Assembly (NCBI RefSeq): GCF_005144475.1
Contig: NZ_SWJZ01000002.1
Coordinates: forward strand, 1-57,351
Length of the DNA stretch: 57,351 nt
Source of the DNA: Rhodobacter capsulatus
GTDB taxonomy: Bacteria; Pseudomonadota; Alphaproteobacteria; Rhodobacterales; Rhodobacteraceae
Direction: 5' to 3'
Made by a program: the position numbers and the translations under genes. The notes below the pieces were generated by a model. The model did no database searches. It had not been told where the DNA came from and saw only the letters and a program-made list of their open reading frames with translations. Positions 1 to 10,400 of this stretch are shown piece after piece (position 1 is the first letter of the stretch; each line of letters opens with the position of its first letter).

Positions 1-476
1 GCGGAGCAACGCGTGATCGTCGACCGAGCCGTATTGCGATCCGCGGTCGGAATGATGGACCCGCCCCGGCGCGGGGGGCGAGCCACCAAAGCACGGCGCA
101 GGGCGTCCACTGCCAGATCGCGCTTCAGACGATCACGCGTCGCCCAACCGACGACGCGGCGCGCGCAGAGGTCCGGCACGATGGCGAGGGGAAGACAGCC
201 CTCTGCCGTCCAGATCCAGGAGATGCCCGCCCCCCGCTTCCTGTCCGGGCCATCCGCCGTGCAGTCCTGCGCCACAAGGGTCGGGGCAATTGGCCATGCA
301 TGTTCGCTGTCCGTCTTCCGTTTGAAGCGCCGTTTCTGTCATGCGATCAAGCGGCTGCGGCGACAGGCAGGCCGTTCCTGGCAGGCGAAGACGCCGCTCT
401 GGCGGACAGCCGGAACACGGCACCTCCGGCGGATCGGGACGCTGGCCTGCTCTGCCTCGAGGAAGCCGAAGGTCAT
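1..476 (-). pseudogene. IS3-family transposase OrfB, degenerate and cut by window edge
   Basis: The minus strand starts MTFGFLEAEQASVPIRR, the usual N-terminus of IS3-group OrfB. It continues through an ACQERPACRRSRL stretch to an in-frame TGA just before QKRRFKRKTDSEHAWPIAP. The segment that normally reads KWAGDISYIWT appears as KRGAGISWIWT, so the first catalytic Asp is gone. The second block (IVPDLCARRVVGWA) survives. The third conserved block, HHSDRGSQYGS near position 50, is in another frame, so a frameshift lies between about 50 and 80. The family assignment rests on these blocks. The gene is clearly broken. Confidence 0.75.
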
Positions 477-630
477 CGGCCTGCCTCTTTCGCGCAGAAG
501 GCCGCGGCTTTTTTAAGATGTCGCGCTCCGGCTTCAGGACCGAATTCTCCCGCCGCGTCCTGCCACGGGTCGGGGCCCGTCGCACGGCTTGACGCCGAAA
601 CTCCGGCGTCGGTCTGTTCCCGGTTCCCTT
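473..630 (-). pseudogene. IS3-family OrfA fragment with internal deletion
   Basis: The minus strand reads NRPTPEFRRQAVRRAPTRGRTRRE, like the helix-turn-helix start of IS3 OrfA. It then jumps directly to ENSVLKPERDILKK and, in a neighbouring frame, AKEAGR-stop, which is the coiled-coil end. The middle of the usual 90-100 residue protein is missing. The stop codon overlaps the OrfB start in the usual ATGA arrangement used for programmed frameshifting in this family. Confidence 0.6.
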
Positions 631-640
631 GGAACACCTT

Positions 641-904
641 CTGCTTCCTCAGCTGGAGCTCTTCACATTTTCCGGGCCAGTCCAGGCGGCGCGTCCCCCT
701 CAAAAGCGGTGATTCCCGCACGCGGGGGAGGGCGCATGACGCCGCTCTTCCTCGACCGCGATCGTCGGTTTCGGGAGATCGCCCGCAATCGCGCAGCAGG
801 TCGCAACCGTCCGTCCTGCACCGGGGTCGACCCGGAGCCTCGCCCGAAGGCTTGCCCTTTCCGCGGCGCCGGGCGATGCTCGCGCAGCCCAAAGGAGCCT
901 GCCC
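641..904. other. Intergenic region upstream of xthA, no gene seen
   Basis: About 260 bases between the insertion-sequence remnant and xthA. Open frames exist on both strands but none gives a recognisable protein or a start with a convincing ribosome-binding site. An AAAGGAG ribosome-binding site for xthA lies at its right end. The region presumably holds the xthA promoter, which I could not define. Confidence 0.4.
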
Positions 905-1693
905 ATGACCTTCACCCTTGCCACCTGGAACATCAACTCGGTCCGCCTGCGCGAGGCGCTGGTGTGCAAGCTGATGACCGAGGAGGCGCCCGACGTGCTC
1001 TGCCTGCAGGAATGCAAGAGCCCGGTCGACAAGATCCCCTTCGCCGCCTTTGCCGCACTGGGCTACCGCTATCACGTCGCGCGCGGACAAAAGGGTTACA
1101 ACGGCGTCGCGATCCTGTCGAAACGGCCGATGGTCGAGGCGGGGGCTGGCGATTACGCGAACCTTGGCCATGCGCGCCACATCGCCGGGCGGCTCGAAAA
1201 CGGCGTCACGATCCACAATTTCTACGTCCCCGCGGGGGGCGACATTCCGGACCGGGCGGAAAACGAGAAATTCGGCCAGAAGCTCGATTTCCTCACCCAT
1301 ATGCGCGACGATTTCCACGCCCAGCGGCCGGACCGGGCGATTCTGGTCGGCGATCTGAACATCGCGCCGCGCGAAGATGACGTCTGGAACCACAAGGCGC
1401 TGCTGAAGATCGTCTCGCATACGCCGATCGAGGTCGCGCATCTGGCCGCGGCGCAGGAGGCGGGCGGCTGGGTCGATGTCACCCGCGCCGATATCCCCGA
1501 GGGGCCGCTGTATTCCTGGTGGTCCTATCGCTCGCCCGATTGGGACGGGGCCGACAAGGGCCGCAGGCTGGATCACATCTGGGCGACGCCCGATATCGCG
1601 GGCGCGGCCCACGGCAGCCGGATCCTGCGCGCCGCGCGGGGCTGGGAGCAGCCCTCGGACCATGCCCCGGTCTTTGCGACATTCGATCTTTGA
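905..1693 (+). CDS. xthA: Exodeoxyribonuclease III (AP endonuclease)
   Basis: 262 residues, the normal size for the ExoIII/Xth family of Mg-dependent endonuclease/exonuclease/phosphatase-fold enzymes. These cut DNA 5' of abasic sites and trim 3' blocked ends in base-excision repair in the cytoplasm. The family motifs are all visible: WNINSVR at 8-14, LQECK with the metal-binding Glu36, GDLNIAP, RLDHIW and the C-terminal SDHAPV with the catalytic Asp-His pair. The start is preceded by AAAGGAG at good spacing. It is a single gene, 67 bases ahead of the thioredoxin-like gene on the same strand. Confidence 0.93.
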   Translation: MTFTLATWNINSVRLREALVCKLMTEEAPDVLCLQECKSPVDKIPFAAFAALGYRYHVARGQKGYNGVAILSKRPMVEAGAGDYANLGHARHIAGRLENGVTIHNFYVPAGGDIPDRAENEKFGQKLDFLTHMRDDFHAQRPDRAILVGDLNIAPREDDVWNHKALLKIVSHTPIEVAHLAAAQEAGGWVDVTRADIPEGPLYSWWSYRSPDWDGADKGRRLDHIWATPDIAGAAHGSRILRAARGWEQPSDHAPVFATFDL

Positions 1694-1760
1694 ACGGCGC
1701 CCCTTGGCGCGGCCGGGGCGGCGGCGCATATAGGGGCAAAGATCCAACAAGAGGACCTCC

Positions 1761-2672
1761 ATGTTCGGAACCGACACGACACCCGCGCAAACGTTCGTCA
1801 AGGATGTCTCTGAGGCGACCTTCATGGCCGAGGTGGTCGACGCCTCGATGGCCGTGCCGGTCATCGTCGATTTCTGGGCGCCCTGGTGCGGCCCCTGCAA
1901 GACCCTCGGGCCGCAGCTGGAAGCCGCCGTCAACGCGCTCAAGGGCCGGGTGGTGATGGCCAAGATCAACGTCGACGAGAACCAGCGTCTGGCGCAGGTG
2001 CTGGCGCAGCAGGGCCTGCCGCTGCAATCGATCCCGACCGTCGTCGCCTTTTACCAGGGCCGCCCGGTCGACATGTTCCAGGGCGCGATTCCCGCCTCGC
2101 AGGTCAAGGCCTTCGTCGAGAAGCTGGCCGGTCTGGCGGGCGACGGGGGCCTGGGCGAGGCTTTGGCCGCGGCCGAGGAAATGCTGGCCGAGGGCGCGGC
2201 CGTCGATGCGGCCGAGACCTTCGCCGCGATCCTCGGCGAAGAGCCCGAGAATGCCGAAGCTTACGGCGGTCTTGTGCGGGCGCATCTGGCGGCGGGCAAT
2301 CTGGATCAGGCCGAGCTGATCCTGGCGGGGGCGCCGGCCAAGATCGCCAGTGCCGCCCCGGTCGAGGCCGCGCGGGCGCAGCTTGCGCTGGCGAAGCAGG
2401 CCGCCAAGGCCGGGCCGCTGGACGAGCTGAAAGCGAAGCTGGCCGCCGATCCGAACGACCATCAGGCCCGCTTCGATCACGCCACCGCGCTGCATGCGGC
2501 AGGTCAGGTCGAAGAGGCGGTCGAAGAGCTTCTCGAACTCTTCCGCCGCGACCGCGAGTGGAACGAGGGCGCGGCGAAAACCCAGCTTTTCACCATCTTC
2601 GACAGCCTCAAGCCCGCCGATCCGATCGTGGTCAAAGGGCGGCGTCGTTTGTCGTCGATGATATTTGCCTGA
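1761..2672 (+). CDS. ybbN: Thioredoxin-domain/TPR protein, YbbN-type co-chaperone
   Basis: 303 residues. Residues about 15-125 form a thioredoxin domain with the active-site motif WCGPC (Cys43, Cys46), so unlike E. coli YbbN (CnxA), which lacks a full CxxC, this protein could be redox-active. The remainder (about 135-300) is Ala-rich helical repeat sequence of tetratricopeptide type. The family links redox or holdase activity to chaperonins; the substrates here are unknown. It sits 20 bases ahead of the LON-domain gene and probably shares its transcript. Confidence 0.85.
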   Translation: MFGTDTTPAQTFVKDVSEATFMAEVVDASMAVPVIVDFWAPWCGPCKTLGPQLEAAVNALKGRVVMAKINVDENQRLAQVLAQQGLPLQSIPTVVAFYQGRPVDMFQGAIPASQVKAFVEKLAGLAGDGGLGEALAAAEEMLAEGAAVDAAETFAAILGEEPENAEAYGGLVRAHLAAGNLDQAELILAGAPAKIASAAPVEAARAQLALAKQAAKAGPLDELKAKLAADPNDHQARFDHATALHAAGQVEEAVEELLELFRRDREWNEGAAKTQLFTIFDSLKPADPIVVKGRRRLSSMIFA

Positions 2673-2692
2673 ACGCGGGGGCGGGCTATCTG

Positions 2693-3337
2693 ATGCGGAT
2701 GATCAAACCCAGTGACCTGCCTGCCCAGATCCCGCTCTTCCCGCTTCCGGGGGCGCTTTTGCTGCCCCGGGGGCGGCTGCCGCTGCATATCTTCGAACCG
2801 CGCTATTTGCAGATGATCGAAGACTGCATGGCGACCCCGCAACGGCTGATCGGCATGATCCAGCCCTGCAAGGGCCGCGACGGCGCGCAAAAGCTCTCCG
2901 CCATCGGCTGTGCCGGGCGGCTGACCGGCTTTTCCGAAACCGAGGATGGCCGCTACATGATCACGCTTTCGGGCGTGTCCCGCTTCCGGCTGCAGCGCGA
3001 AATCGGCGGCGACAGCCCCTATATCCGCGCCGAGATCGGCTGGACCGACTTTCCCCGTGACATCGGCAACCCCGAGCATGACCCCGGGTTCAACCGCGAC
3101 GGCCTGCTCGACCTGCTGGGCCGCTACCTGCACACGCAGGGGCTTGATACCGATTGGGAGGCGCTCAAGGATGCCGAGGACGAATTCCTGATCAACGCGC
3201 TCTCGATGCTTTTGCCCTTCGAACCCGAGGACAAACAGGCGCTTCTGGAAGCCCCCAGCCTGCCCACCCGGCGCGAGACCCTGGTGACGCTGATGGAATT
3301 CGCGCTGCACGGCGGCATCGAGGAGCGGCCGCAATGA
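2693..3337 (+). CDS. LON N-terminal (substrate-binding) domain protein
   Basis: 214 residues consisting of the PUA-like LON substrate-binding domain alone, without the AAA+ or protease parts of Lon. The signature is [26 protein letters not shown] near the N-terminus. The ATG used is the first in frame after the preceding gene; a second ATG two codons later is an alternative. The function of stand-alone LON-domain proteins is not established. The gene overlaps the Trm112-like gene by four bases (ATGA), so the two are translationally coupled. Confidence 0.85.
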   Translation: MRMIKPSDLPAQIPLFPLPGALLLPRGRLPLHIFEPRYLQMIEDCMATPQRLIGMIQPCKGRDGAQKLSAIGCAGRLTGFSETEDGRYMITLSGVSRFRLQREIGGDSPYIRAEIGWTDFPRDIGNPEHDPGFNRDGLLDLLGRYLHTQGLDTDWEALKDAEDEFLINALSMLLPFEPEDKQALLEAPSLPTRRETLVTLMEFALHGGIEERPQ

Positions 3338-3546
3338 CCGAAAGCCTGCCGCAGCTTGCCCCCGAGGCCGAGCGCGGCGGCTTTGACCGGCGCATGCTGG
3401 AGGCGCTGGTCTGCCCGCTGACGCAGGCGCCGTTGCATTATGATGCGGAACGGCAGGAGCTGGTGTCAAAGGCCGCGGCGCTGGCGTTTCCGATCCGCCG
3501 CGGCATCCCGATCATGCTGGTCGACGAGGCGCGGCAGCTCGACTAG
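3334..3546 (+). CDS. Trm112-like small protein (UPF0434 family)
   Basis: 70 residues. The core [16 protein letters not shown]...[13 protein letters not shown] is the Trm112/YcaR signature. In eukaryotes Trm112 is a methyltransferase activator; bacterial homologues are short and of unclear role. Only one Cys remains, so a zinc site is unlikely. The start overlaps the stop of the LON-domain gene. Its TAG stop shares a CTAG palindrome with the stop of the convergent FAD hydroxylase gene. Confidence 0.85.
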   Translation: MTESLPQLAPEAERGGFDRRMLEALVCPLTQAPLHYDAERQELVSKAAALAFPIRRGIPIMLVDEARQLD

Positions 3547-4769
3547 ATCTGCCGCCCCTGCAGCAGTTTCGGCTGCGGACCCGAGATCCCCGCGGCCTGC
3601 CGCATGAAGCCGCGCCGCAGCGGGCCGATCGCCTGAACCAGCCCCATGCCCAGATCGCGCCCCGCGCGCAGCAGCGGATTGTCGTTCGAAAAGAGCTTGT
3701 TGACCGTGTCCATGCCCAGCGCCAGCGTGGTCGCATCGAAGCGCCGCCACAGCTGATAGCGTTCCAGCGTGTGGATCGAGCCGATATCCTCGCCGCGCCG
3801 CATCGCGCCGATCAGCACTTCGGCCAGGGCCGCCACATCGCGCAGGCCCAGGTTCAGCCCCTGACCGGCAATCGGATGCACCCCATGCGCCGCATCGCCC
3901 ACCAGCGCCACGCGCGGCGCGGCATAGGCCTTGGCCAGCGTCAGGTTCAAAGGATAGCTGAAGCGCGGCCCGACAAGGCTGATCTTGCCCAGAAAATCGC
4001 CAAAGCGCGGCCGCACCAGTTCCATGAAATCATCGTCGGAGAGTTTCGCGATCACGGCGGCGTTGGCTTCGGTCTCGCTCCAGACGATCGACGAGCGGTT
4101 GCCGGTCAAGGGCAGGATCGCCAGCGGCCCGTTCGGCATGAACAGCTGATAGGCGATGCCGTCGTGCGGTTTTTCATGCGCCAGCGCGGCGACAAGGGCG
4201 GTCTGGCCGTAACCCCAGCCCTCGCGCCCGATCCCGGCGCGTTCGGCCACGCCCGAGCGGCGCCCGTCCGCCCCGATCAGCACCCGGCCCGAGAGGCTCT
4301 CGCCATTCGAAAGCGTCACCCGGATCGCGCCGGGCAGAACCTCCTGCGCCACGACCGAGGTTTCGGAAATCAGCGTGATCAAGGGGTTCGCCTGCATCGC
4401 CGCCAGAAAGGCGCGATAGAGGAAGCGGTCTTCCAGCATGTAGCCGACCGGCTTTTGATCCAGCTCGCGGCTGTCGAAATGCAGAAAGAACGGCGCGGCG
4501 CCTTCGCCGGGGCGGCCGTCGAAGGCCTTGACGTCGTTGATCGGCTGCGCATCGGCCGCGACGGCGGGCCAAAGCCCGAGCGCGGCCAGCAATTTCTGCG
4601 ACGCCAGCGCCAGCGCATAGGCGCGGCCGTCAAAGGCGTCCTCGGCGCGGCGCGTCGCGGGGGCGGCGTCGATCACGGTGACGGAAAGGCCCGCGCCCGC
4701 GAGGGCAAGGGCAAGCGCGGGGCCATTCAGACCACCGCCGGCGATGAGAACGTCGTGAACCTGTGTCAT
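3543..4769 (-). CDS. FAD-dependent UbiH/UbiF/VisC-family hydroxylase
   Basis: 408 residues. The N-terminus has the dinucleotide-binding motif [19 protein letters not shown], the middle has [11 protein letters not shown] and the C-terminal third has [22 protein letters not shown], the second FAD motif with the family GDAAH signature. Such enzymes hydroxylate the aromatic ring during ubiquinone synthesis; which position cannot be told from sequence alone (UbiH- or UbiF-like). The frame remains open far upstream, but homology starts at this ATG. It is divergent from the amidase gene, separated by 78 bases that must hold both promoters. Confidence 0.85.
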   Translation of the reverse strand: MTQVHDVLIAGGGLNGPALALALAGAGLSVTVIDAAPATRRAEDAFDGRAYALALASQKLLAALGLWPAVAADAQPINDVKAFDGRPGEGAAPFFLHFDSRELDQKPVGYMLEDRFLYRAFLAAMQANPLITLISETSVVAQEVLPGAIRVTLSNGESLSGRVLIGADGRRSGVAERAGIGREGWGYGQTALVAALAHEKPHDGIAYQLFMPNGPLAILPLTGNRSSIVWSETEANAAVIAKLSDDDFMELVRPRFGDFLGKISLVGPRFSYPLNLTLAKAYAAPRVALVGDAAHGVHPIAGQGLNLGLRDVAALAEVLIGAMRRGEDIGSIHTLERYQLWRRFDATTLALGMDTVNKLFSNDNPLLRAGRDLGMGLVQAIGPLRRGFMRQAAGISGPQPKLLQGRQI

Positions 4770-4847
4770 GCGCCCAATATGGCGCGGGCTGCGGGATTGT
4801 CCATTGCCTGCGCGCCCGTTAGCCTGTGCAAAACGAAGGGGGTTGCG

Positions 4848-6164
4848 ATGCTGGAACGGTTCTGGTCGGCCACCACGCAGGGGCAGGCGATGGCGGCGGG
4901 CAGGCTTGATCCTGTCGAGATGGTCGAGGCCTATCTGGACGCGGCGGCGGGGCGCAGCGATGTCTATGCCCGGCTGACCCCCGAACGCGCCCGCGCCGAG
5001 GCGATGGCGGCGCGGACCCGGCTGCGGGACGGTCTGGCGCGCGGGCCTTTGGACGGCGTCGCGCTGAGCTGGAAGGATCTGTTCGACACGGCGGGCATCG
5101 CGACCGAGGCGGGCTCGCGGCTGCTGGTGGGGCGGGTGCCCGCGACGGATGCCGCGGTGCTGCAGGCGGCGACGCTGATGGGCAGCGTCTGTCTGGGCAA
5201 GACCCACATGACGGAACTGGCCTTTTCCGGCCTCGGGATCAACCCGATGACCGCGACGCCGCCGAATGCGGTGACCGCGGGTCTGGCGCCGGGGGGGTCG
5301 AGTTCCGGGGCGGCGGTGTCGGTGAAACTGGGTCTGGCGGCGGCGGCGGTGGGGTCGGATACCGGGGGATCGGTGCGGATCCCGGCGGCGTGGAATGATC
5401 TGGTGGGTCTGAAGACGACTGCGGGGCGCGTTTCGACCGCGGGCGTCGTGCCTTTGTGCAAGCGCTTCGACACGGTCGGACCGCTCGCCCGCACGGTCGA
5501 GGATTGCGCGCTGGTTCTGGCGGCGATCGAGGGCCGCACCGCCCCCGATCTGCGCGGGGCGACGCTGTCGGGCACGCGGCTTCTGGTGCTCGACGGGCTG
5601 CCCTTCGCCTCGGCGCGCGAAGCGCCGGTGCGCGGCTTCGAGGCCGCCGTGACGCGGCTGGAACGGGCTGGTGCCCGGATCGAACGCCGGGGGCTGCCGA
5701 TGCTCGCGCCCGCGATGGACCTGTCGGGCGTTGTTTTCGCCCCCGAGGCTTACGGGCTTTGGGCCGAAGTGATCGAAGCCGCGCCCGAGAAGATGTATCC
5801 GGTGATCCTGCAGCGCTTTCGCGGCGGGGCCGAGATCCGCGCGGCCGATTACGTCAAGGCCTGGGACGATCTCGACCGCTACCGGGCCGAGTGGCAGGCG
5901 GCGGTGGCGGGATACGATGCCGTGCTTGTGCCGACCGCGCCGATCCTGCCGCCCGATGCGGCGCGTCTGCTGACCGATCCGGCCTATTTCGCCGCCGAAA
6001 ACCTGCTGGCCTTGCGCAACACCCGCATCGCCAACATCTTCGGCCTGTGCGCCCTGACCCTGCCCACGGGCGAGCCGATGTGCGGGATTTCCCTGATGGG
6101 CAAGCCGATGCAGGAAGCCGCCCTGTGCCGTCTGGCCCTTGCGGCCGAGGCGGCGCTTGGCTGA
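4848..6164 (+). CDS. Amidase signature-family enzyme
   Basis: 438 residues. The Ser-cisSer-Lys catalytic set of the amidase family is present: the Lys in GVALSWKDLFDTAG, the glycine/serine-rich core APGGSSSGAAVSV, and the nucleophile segment GSDTGGSVRIPAAW. The fold is shared by GatA, indoleacetamide hydrolase and other amide hydrolases. No gatB or gatC partner is adjacent, so a free-standing amidase is more likely than a tRNA amidotransferase subunit; the substrate is unknown. Confidence 0.8.
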   Translation: MLERFWSATTQGQAMAAGRLDPVEMVEAYLDAAAGRSDVYARLTPERARAEAMAARTRLRDGLARGPLDGVALSWKDLFDTAGIATEAGSRLLVGRVPATDAAVLQAATLMGSVCLGKTHMTELAFSGLGINPMTATPPNAVTAGLAPGGSSSGAAVSVKLGLAAAAVGSDTGGSVRIPAAWNDLVGLKTTAGRVSTAGVVPLCKRFDTVGPLARTVEDCALVLAAIEGRTAPDLRGATLSGTRLLVLDGLPFASAREAPVRGFEAAVTRLERAGARIERRGLPMLAPAMDLSGVVFAPEAYGLWAEVIEAAPEKMYPVILQRFRGGAEIRAADYVKAWDDLDRYRAEWQAAVAGYDAVLVPTAPILPPDAARLLTDPAYFAAENLLALRNTRIANIFGLCALTLPTGEPMCGISLMGKPMQEAALCRLALAAEAALG

Positions 6165-6281
6165 AAAGTCACAATCCCGCTCGCCCAATGGCGCAGCAGA
6201 TGCGCTTTTTCTGGACGTGACCCACAAGCTTGGGTAGTTTTGCTGCAAACGGGGCGAAACGACCCCGGAGATGAGGCATAG

Positions 6282-7460
6282 ATGGAGTTTCCCGAGCGGT
6301 TTGCGAACCTGCCCGAATATGCGTTTCCGCGGTTGCGGACGCTGCTCGACCACCTGAAACCGGGGGGCGAGCCTGTTGCCATGACCATCGGCGAGCCACG
6401 CCACCCGATGCCCGATTTCGTCGGGCCGGTGCTGGCGGCCAGCCTGAACGAATTCGGTCAGTATCCGGCCAATGACGGCACGCCCGCGCTTTTGGCGGCG
6501 ATTTCCGGCTGGCTGGGGCGGCGTTACGGCGTTGACGTGGCGGAAAACCGGCTGATGGTGCTGAACGGCACGCGCGAGGGGCTGTTCAACGCCGCCATTG
6601 CGCTCTGCCCCGAAAGCAAGCGCGGCAAGCGCCCGGTCATTCTGGTGCCGAACCCGTTCTATCAGGTCTATGCCGTCGCCGCCGCAACCGTGGGCGCCGA
6701 GGTGGTCTTCGTTCCGGCCAGCGAAGAGACCGGCTTCCTGCCCGATTACGAAAGCCTGCCCGCCGAGATCCTCGATCGCACGACGATCGCTTACCTGTGC
6801 TCGCCCGCCAATCCGCAGGGCTCGGTCGCCGGTCGCGATTATCTGGCCCGGCTGCTGGCGCTGGCCGAGAAACACGATTTCCGGCTGTTTTCCGACGAAT
6901 GCTATTCCGAGCTTTGGCGCGACGCCCCGCCGCCCGGGGCGATCGAAGTGGCCGCCGAGACCGGCACCGATCCCGAACGGGTGGTGATCTTCCATTCGCT
7001 CTCGAAACGCTCGAACCTGCCGGGGCTGCGCTCGGGCTTTTGTGCTGCCGGTCCGCAGGCGATGCAGCGTATCCGGCAGTTGCGCGCCTATGCCGGGGCG
7101 CCCTTGCCGCAACCCATTCAGCGCGTCTCTGAACGTGCCTGGGCCGACGAGACGCATGTGATCGAAAACCGCGCGCTTTATGCGGAAAAATACGCCGATG
7201 CCGCGGAAATCTTCAGCGGTGTCAACAGCTTCCGTCTGCCCGAGGGCGGCTTCTTTCTGTGGCTGCCGGTCGAGAACGGCGTGGAAGCGGCGGTGAAGCT
7301 TTGGACCGAAACCGGGGTGCGTGTCCTGCCGGGGGCCTATCTGGCCCGCGACGTGGAGGGCGAAAACCCCGGCAAGGGCTATATCCGGGTGGCTCTGGTC
7401 GCCCCAAGAAACGAAACGCGGCGCGGGCTGATCAGGCTGCGCGACTGCCTGTTCACGTAA
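6282..7460 (+). CDS. dapC: PLP-dependent aminotransferase, DapC-type
   Basis: 392 residues of the class I/II aminotransferase fold. The Schiff-base lysine lies in SLSKRSNLPGLRSGF, the PLP-phosphate and substrate Asn in CSPANPQGS, and the Asp that contacts the pyridine nitrogen in FSDECYSELW. Overall it resembles N-succinyl-diaminopimelate aminotransferases, and a dapE is present elsewhere in this window, which supports the lysine/peptidoglycan role; other substrates are possible. A GGAG precedes the start, and ftsK follows 12 bases downstream, probably in the same transcript. Confidence 0.72.
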   Translation: MEFPERFANLPEYAFPRLRTLLDHLKPGGEPVAMTIGEPRHPMPDFVGPVLAASLNEFGQYPANDGTPALLAAISGWLGRRYGVDVAENRLMVLNGTREGLFNAAIALCPESKRGKRPVILVPNPFYQVYAVAAATVGAEVVFVPASEETGFLPDYESLPAEILDRTTIAYLCSPANPQGSVAGRDYLARLLALAEKHDFRLFSDECYSELWRDAPPPGAIEVAAETGTDPERVVIFHSLSKRSNLPGLRSGFCAAGPQAMQRIRQLRAYAGAPLPQPIQRVSERAWADETHVIENRALYAEKYADAAEIFSGVNSFRLPEGGFFLWLPVENGVEAAVKLWTETGVRVLPGAYLARDVEGENPGKGYIRVALVAPRNETRRGLIRLRDCLFT

Positions 7461-7472
7461 GGAGGGTTCAGC

Positions 7473-10400
7473 ATGGCATCCTTTCAGGCGCGGCAACGCG
7501 AACCGCTGCTCGACCAGGACACGCAGGCCGTTCTGGAACGCCGCGGGCGGGAACTGCTGGGGGTGGTCTTTCTGGCGCTGGCGGTCATGACGACGCTGAT
7601 GCTGGCCTCTTATTCGCCCGAGGACCCAAGCTGGATGGCCGTGTCGGATGCCCCGGTGCAGAACTGGCTGGGCCGGATCGGCGCGGGCATCGCCTCGCCC
7701 TTGATCGTGATCGTCGGCCGCGGGGCGTGGCTTTTGCCGATCTCGCTGGCGATCTGGGGCGGGCGGCACATCCTGCACCGCGGCGAAGAGCGGGTGACGG
7801 GCCGGATGGTCTTCCTGCCGATCGCGATTGCGGTGGCGGCGGTCTATGCCGCGCTGCTGGTGCCCGGCGCCGAATGGGGCCGCGCCTATGGTCTGGGCGG
7901 CAATTTCGGCGACATGATCGCCGGATCGCTTTTGGGGCTGTCGCCGGTCGAGGGCTCGATCGGGCTGAAGCTGATGACCGTGGTGATGGCGGCGCTGACG
8001 CTTTTGATCACGCTGTTCGTCACCGGCTTCGACCGTCTGGAACTGGGCGCGCTGACCCGGTTTCTGATGCTGGGCACGGTGGCGAGCTATGCCGCGGCGA
8101 TGACGGCGCTGGGCAAGGGCGCCTCCGCCTCGGTGCGGATGGCGCGCGAGGCGGCCGAGCTGGCACGCGAACGTCGGGCGCAGGCGGCGGCGCTGGCGCA
8201 GCAGCAGGCGGCCTGGCAGGCGCAGCAGGACTGGCAGGCGGGCGCGCATTCTCCGCAGCCGCAACGCGCCGATATCGTGCGGGCGGCCGTCGCCTCGCGG
8301 GTGCGCCGTCCGGTCGAGCCGGAACCGGCCTATGCCCCCTATGAAATGTATGACGCGCCCGAGGCCGAGCTGGTCGAGCCGGTGCAGGCCTGGCCGATGC
8401 CCGAGTCCGAGGCCCCCAGCGAAGACCGGATCAAGGCGCGCATTCAGCATGCGGTGAAGACCCGGGCCCCGGTTCCGGCGCCCGCGCCGATGCCCGCGCC
8501 TGCCGCGCCGGTTGCCGCGCCGCAGATGCGCGTCGAACCCGAGCTTTATGCCCCGCGTGTCCAGGTCCAACCCGCGCCGCAGCCCGAAGCCCCGGCCTCG
8601 GTGCTGGCGGCGGTTTCGGCCCGGCTGGCCCGCAGCCCCAAGGCCCCGGCCGCGCCGCTCAAACGTGTCGAGCCGCCGCTGCAGGCGCGTCCGCGTTACA
8701 TGCCGGGCAGCGCGGCCGCCACGCCGCCCATCGCTGCCCCGGTGCTGGCCGCGCCCGCGGTGACGGCGCCGCCGATGCCCGCGCCGCAAGAGCCGGACTG
8801 GTCGCAGCCGATGAGCGCCGCGCGTCCGGTCGAGGCGGTTCCGGCCGAGGACAGCTGGGAAGAAGAAGCCTTCGAGCGCAATGTCTTTTCCGATCTGGGC
8901 GAGGATCTGCCGCAGCCCGCGCCGATGCCGAAGATCTCGGCGCTGCGTGCGACCGTGGCCCCGCCCGCGCCCGAGCGCCGCGTGGTGGCGCCTGTCCGCA
9001 AGCCGGTGGCGCCCTCGAAACAGGCGATCGCCGAGGAACAGCCCGCCCTGCGCTTCGAGACGCCGGAGAAGCCCGCCTATGAAGTGCCGCCGCTGAATCT
9101 TTTGACCAATCCGGGCACGATCCAGCGCCATCAGCTGTCCGACGAGGCGCTGGAGGAAAACGCCCGCATGCTGGAAAGCGTGCTCGACGATTACGGTGTG
9201 AAGGGCGAGATCGTCTCGGTCCGGCCGGGTCCGGTCGTCACGATGTACGAGCTGGAACCGGCGCCGGGGCTCAAGGCCAGCCGGGTGATCGGTCTGGCCG
9301 ATGACATCGCGCGGTCGATGTCGGCGCTCTCGGCGCGGGTCTCGACCGTGCCCGGCCGCTCGGTGATCGGGATCGAACTGCCCAACGCGCATCGCGAAAA
9401 GGTGGTGCTGCGCGAGATCCTGTCGGCGCGCGATTTCGGCGACAGCAACATGCGGCTGCCGCTGGCCTTGGGCAAGGACATCGCCGGCGAGGCCGTGGTG
9501 GCGAACCTGGCGAAGATGCCCCACCTGCTGATTGCGGGGACGACGGGCTCGGGGAAATCGGTGGCGATCAACACGATGATCCTGTCGCTGCTCTACAAGC
9601 TGTCGCCCGAGGAATGCCGGTTGATCATGATCGACCCGAAGATGCTGGAACTCTCGGTCTATGACGGCATTCCGCATCTGCTTTCCCCGGTCGTCACCGA
9701 TCCGAAAAAGGCCGTCGTGGCGCTGAAATGGGTCGTCGGCGAGATGGAAGAGCGCTATCGCCGCATGTCGAAGATGGGCGTGCGCAACATCGAGGGTTAC
9801 AACGGCCGTGTCCGCGAGGCGATGGACCGCGGCGAGATGTTCAAGCGCACCGTGCAGACCGGCTTTGACGAGGACACCGGCGAGCCCGTCTTCGAGACCG
9901 AGGAATTCCAGCCCCGGCCCTTCCCCTATATCGTCGTCATCGTCGACGAGATGGCCGACCTGATGATGGTGGCGGGCAAGGAGATCGAGGCCTGTATTCA
10001 ACGGCTTGCGCAGATGGCGCGGGCCTCGGGCATCCACCTGATCATGGCGACGCAACGGCCTTCGGTCGATGTCATCACCGGCACGATCAAAGCGAACTTC
10101 CCGACCCGGATTTCCTTCCAGGTCACCTCGAAGATCGACAGCCGCACCATCCTGGGCGAGCAGGGGGCCGAGCAGCTTCTGGGCATGGGCGACATGCTTT
10201 ACATGGGCAATGGCGCGCGCATCACCCGGATCCACGGGCCCTTTGTCAGCGACGAGGAAGTCGAGGAAATCGTCAGCCATCTGAAAAGCTTCGGGCCGCC
10301 CGAATACATGTCGGGCGTGGTCGAGGGGCCGGACGAGGAAGCGGCCTCGGACATCGACGCGGTGCTGGGCCTTGGCAACAGCGGCAACGATGCCGAGGAT

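Larger units (their letters stand above)
1..640 (-). mobile_element. Decayed IS3-family insertion sequence (remnant)
   Basis: Reading the minus strand, pieces of both IS3-family reading frames can be recognised in the expected order: an OrfA fragment with a leucine-zipper end (ERDILKK...AKEAGR), then an OrfB fragment overlapping it at ATGA. The copy carries an in-frame stop, at least one frameshift, an internal OrfA deletion and loss of a catalytic region, so it cannot be active. It runs off the left edge of the window. The right boundary near 640 is an estimate from where recognisable OrfA sequence stops; no clear terminal inverted repeat or target duplication was identified. Confidence 0.75.

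Noticed and set aside
621-1969. Minus-strand open frame that ends in the IS3 OrfA tail and extends across xthA
   Set aside because: Only its last residues are IS-derived; the rest is antisense to xthA and the thioredoxin-like gene.
6219-6236. ACCCA-CAAGCT-TGGGT dyad before dapC as an operator
   Set aside because: Five-base arms only and no matching copy elsewhere in the window; likely chance.
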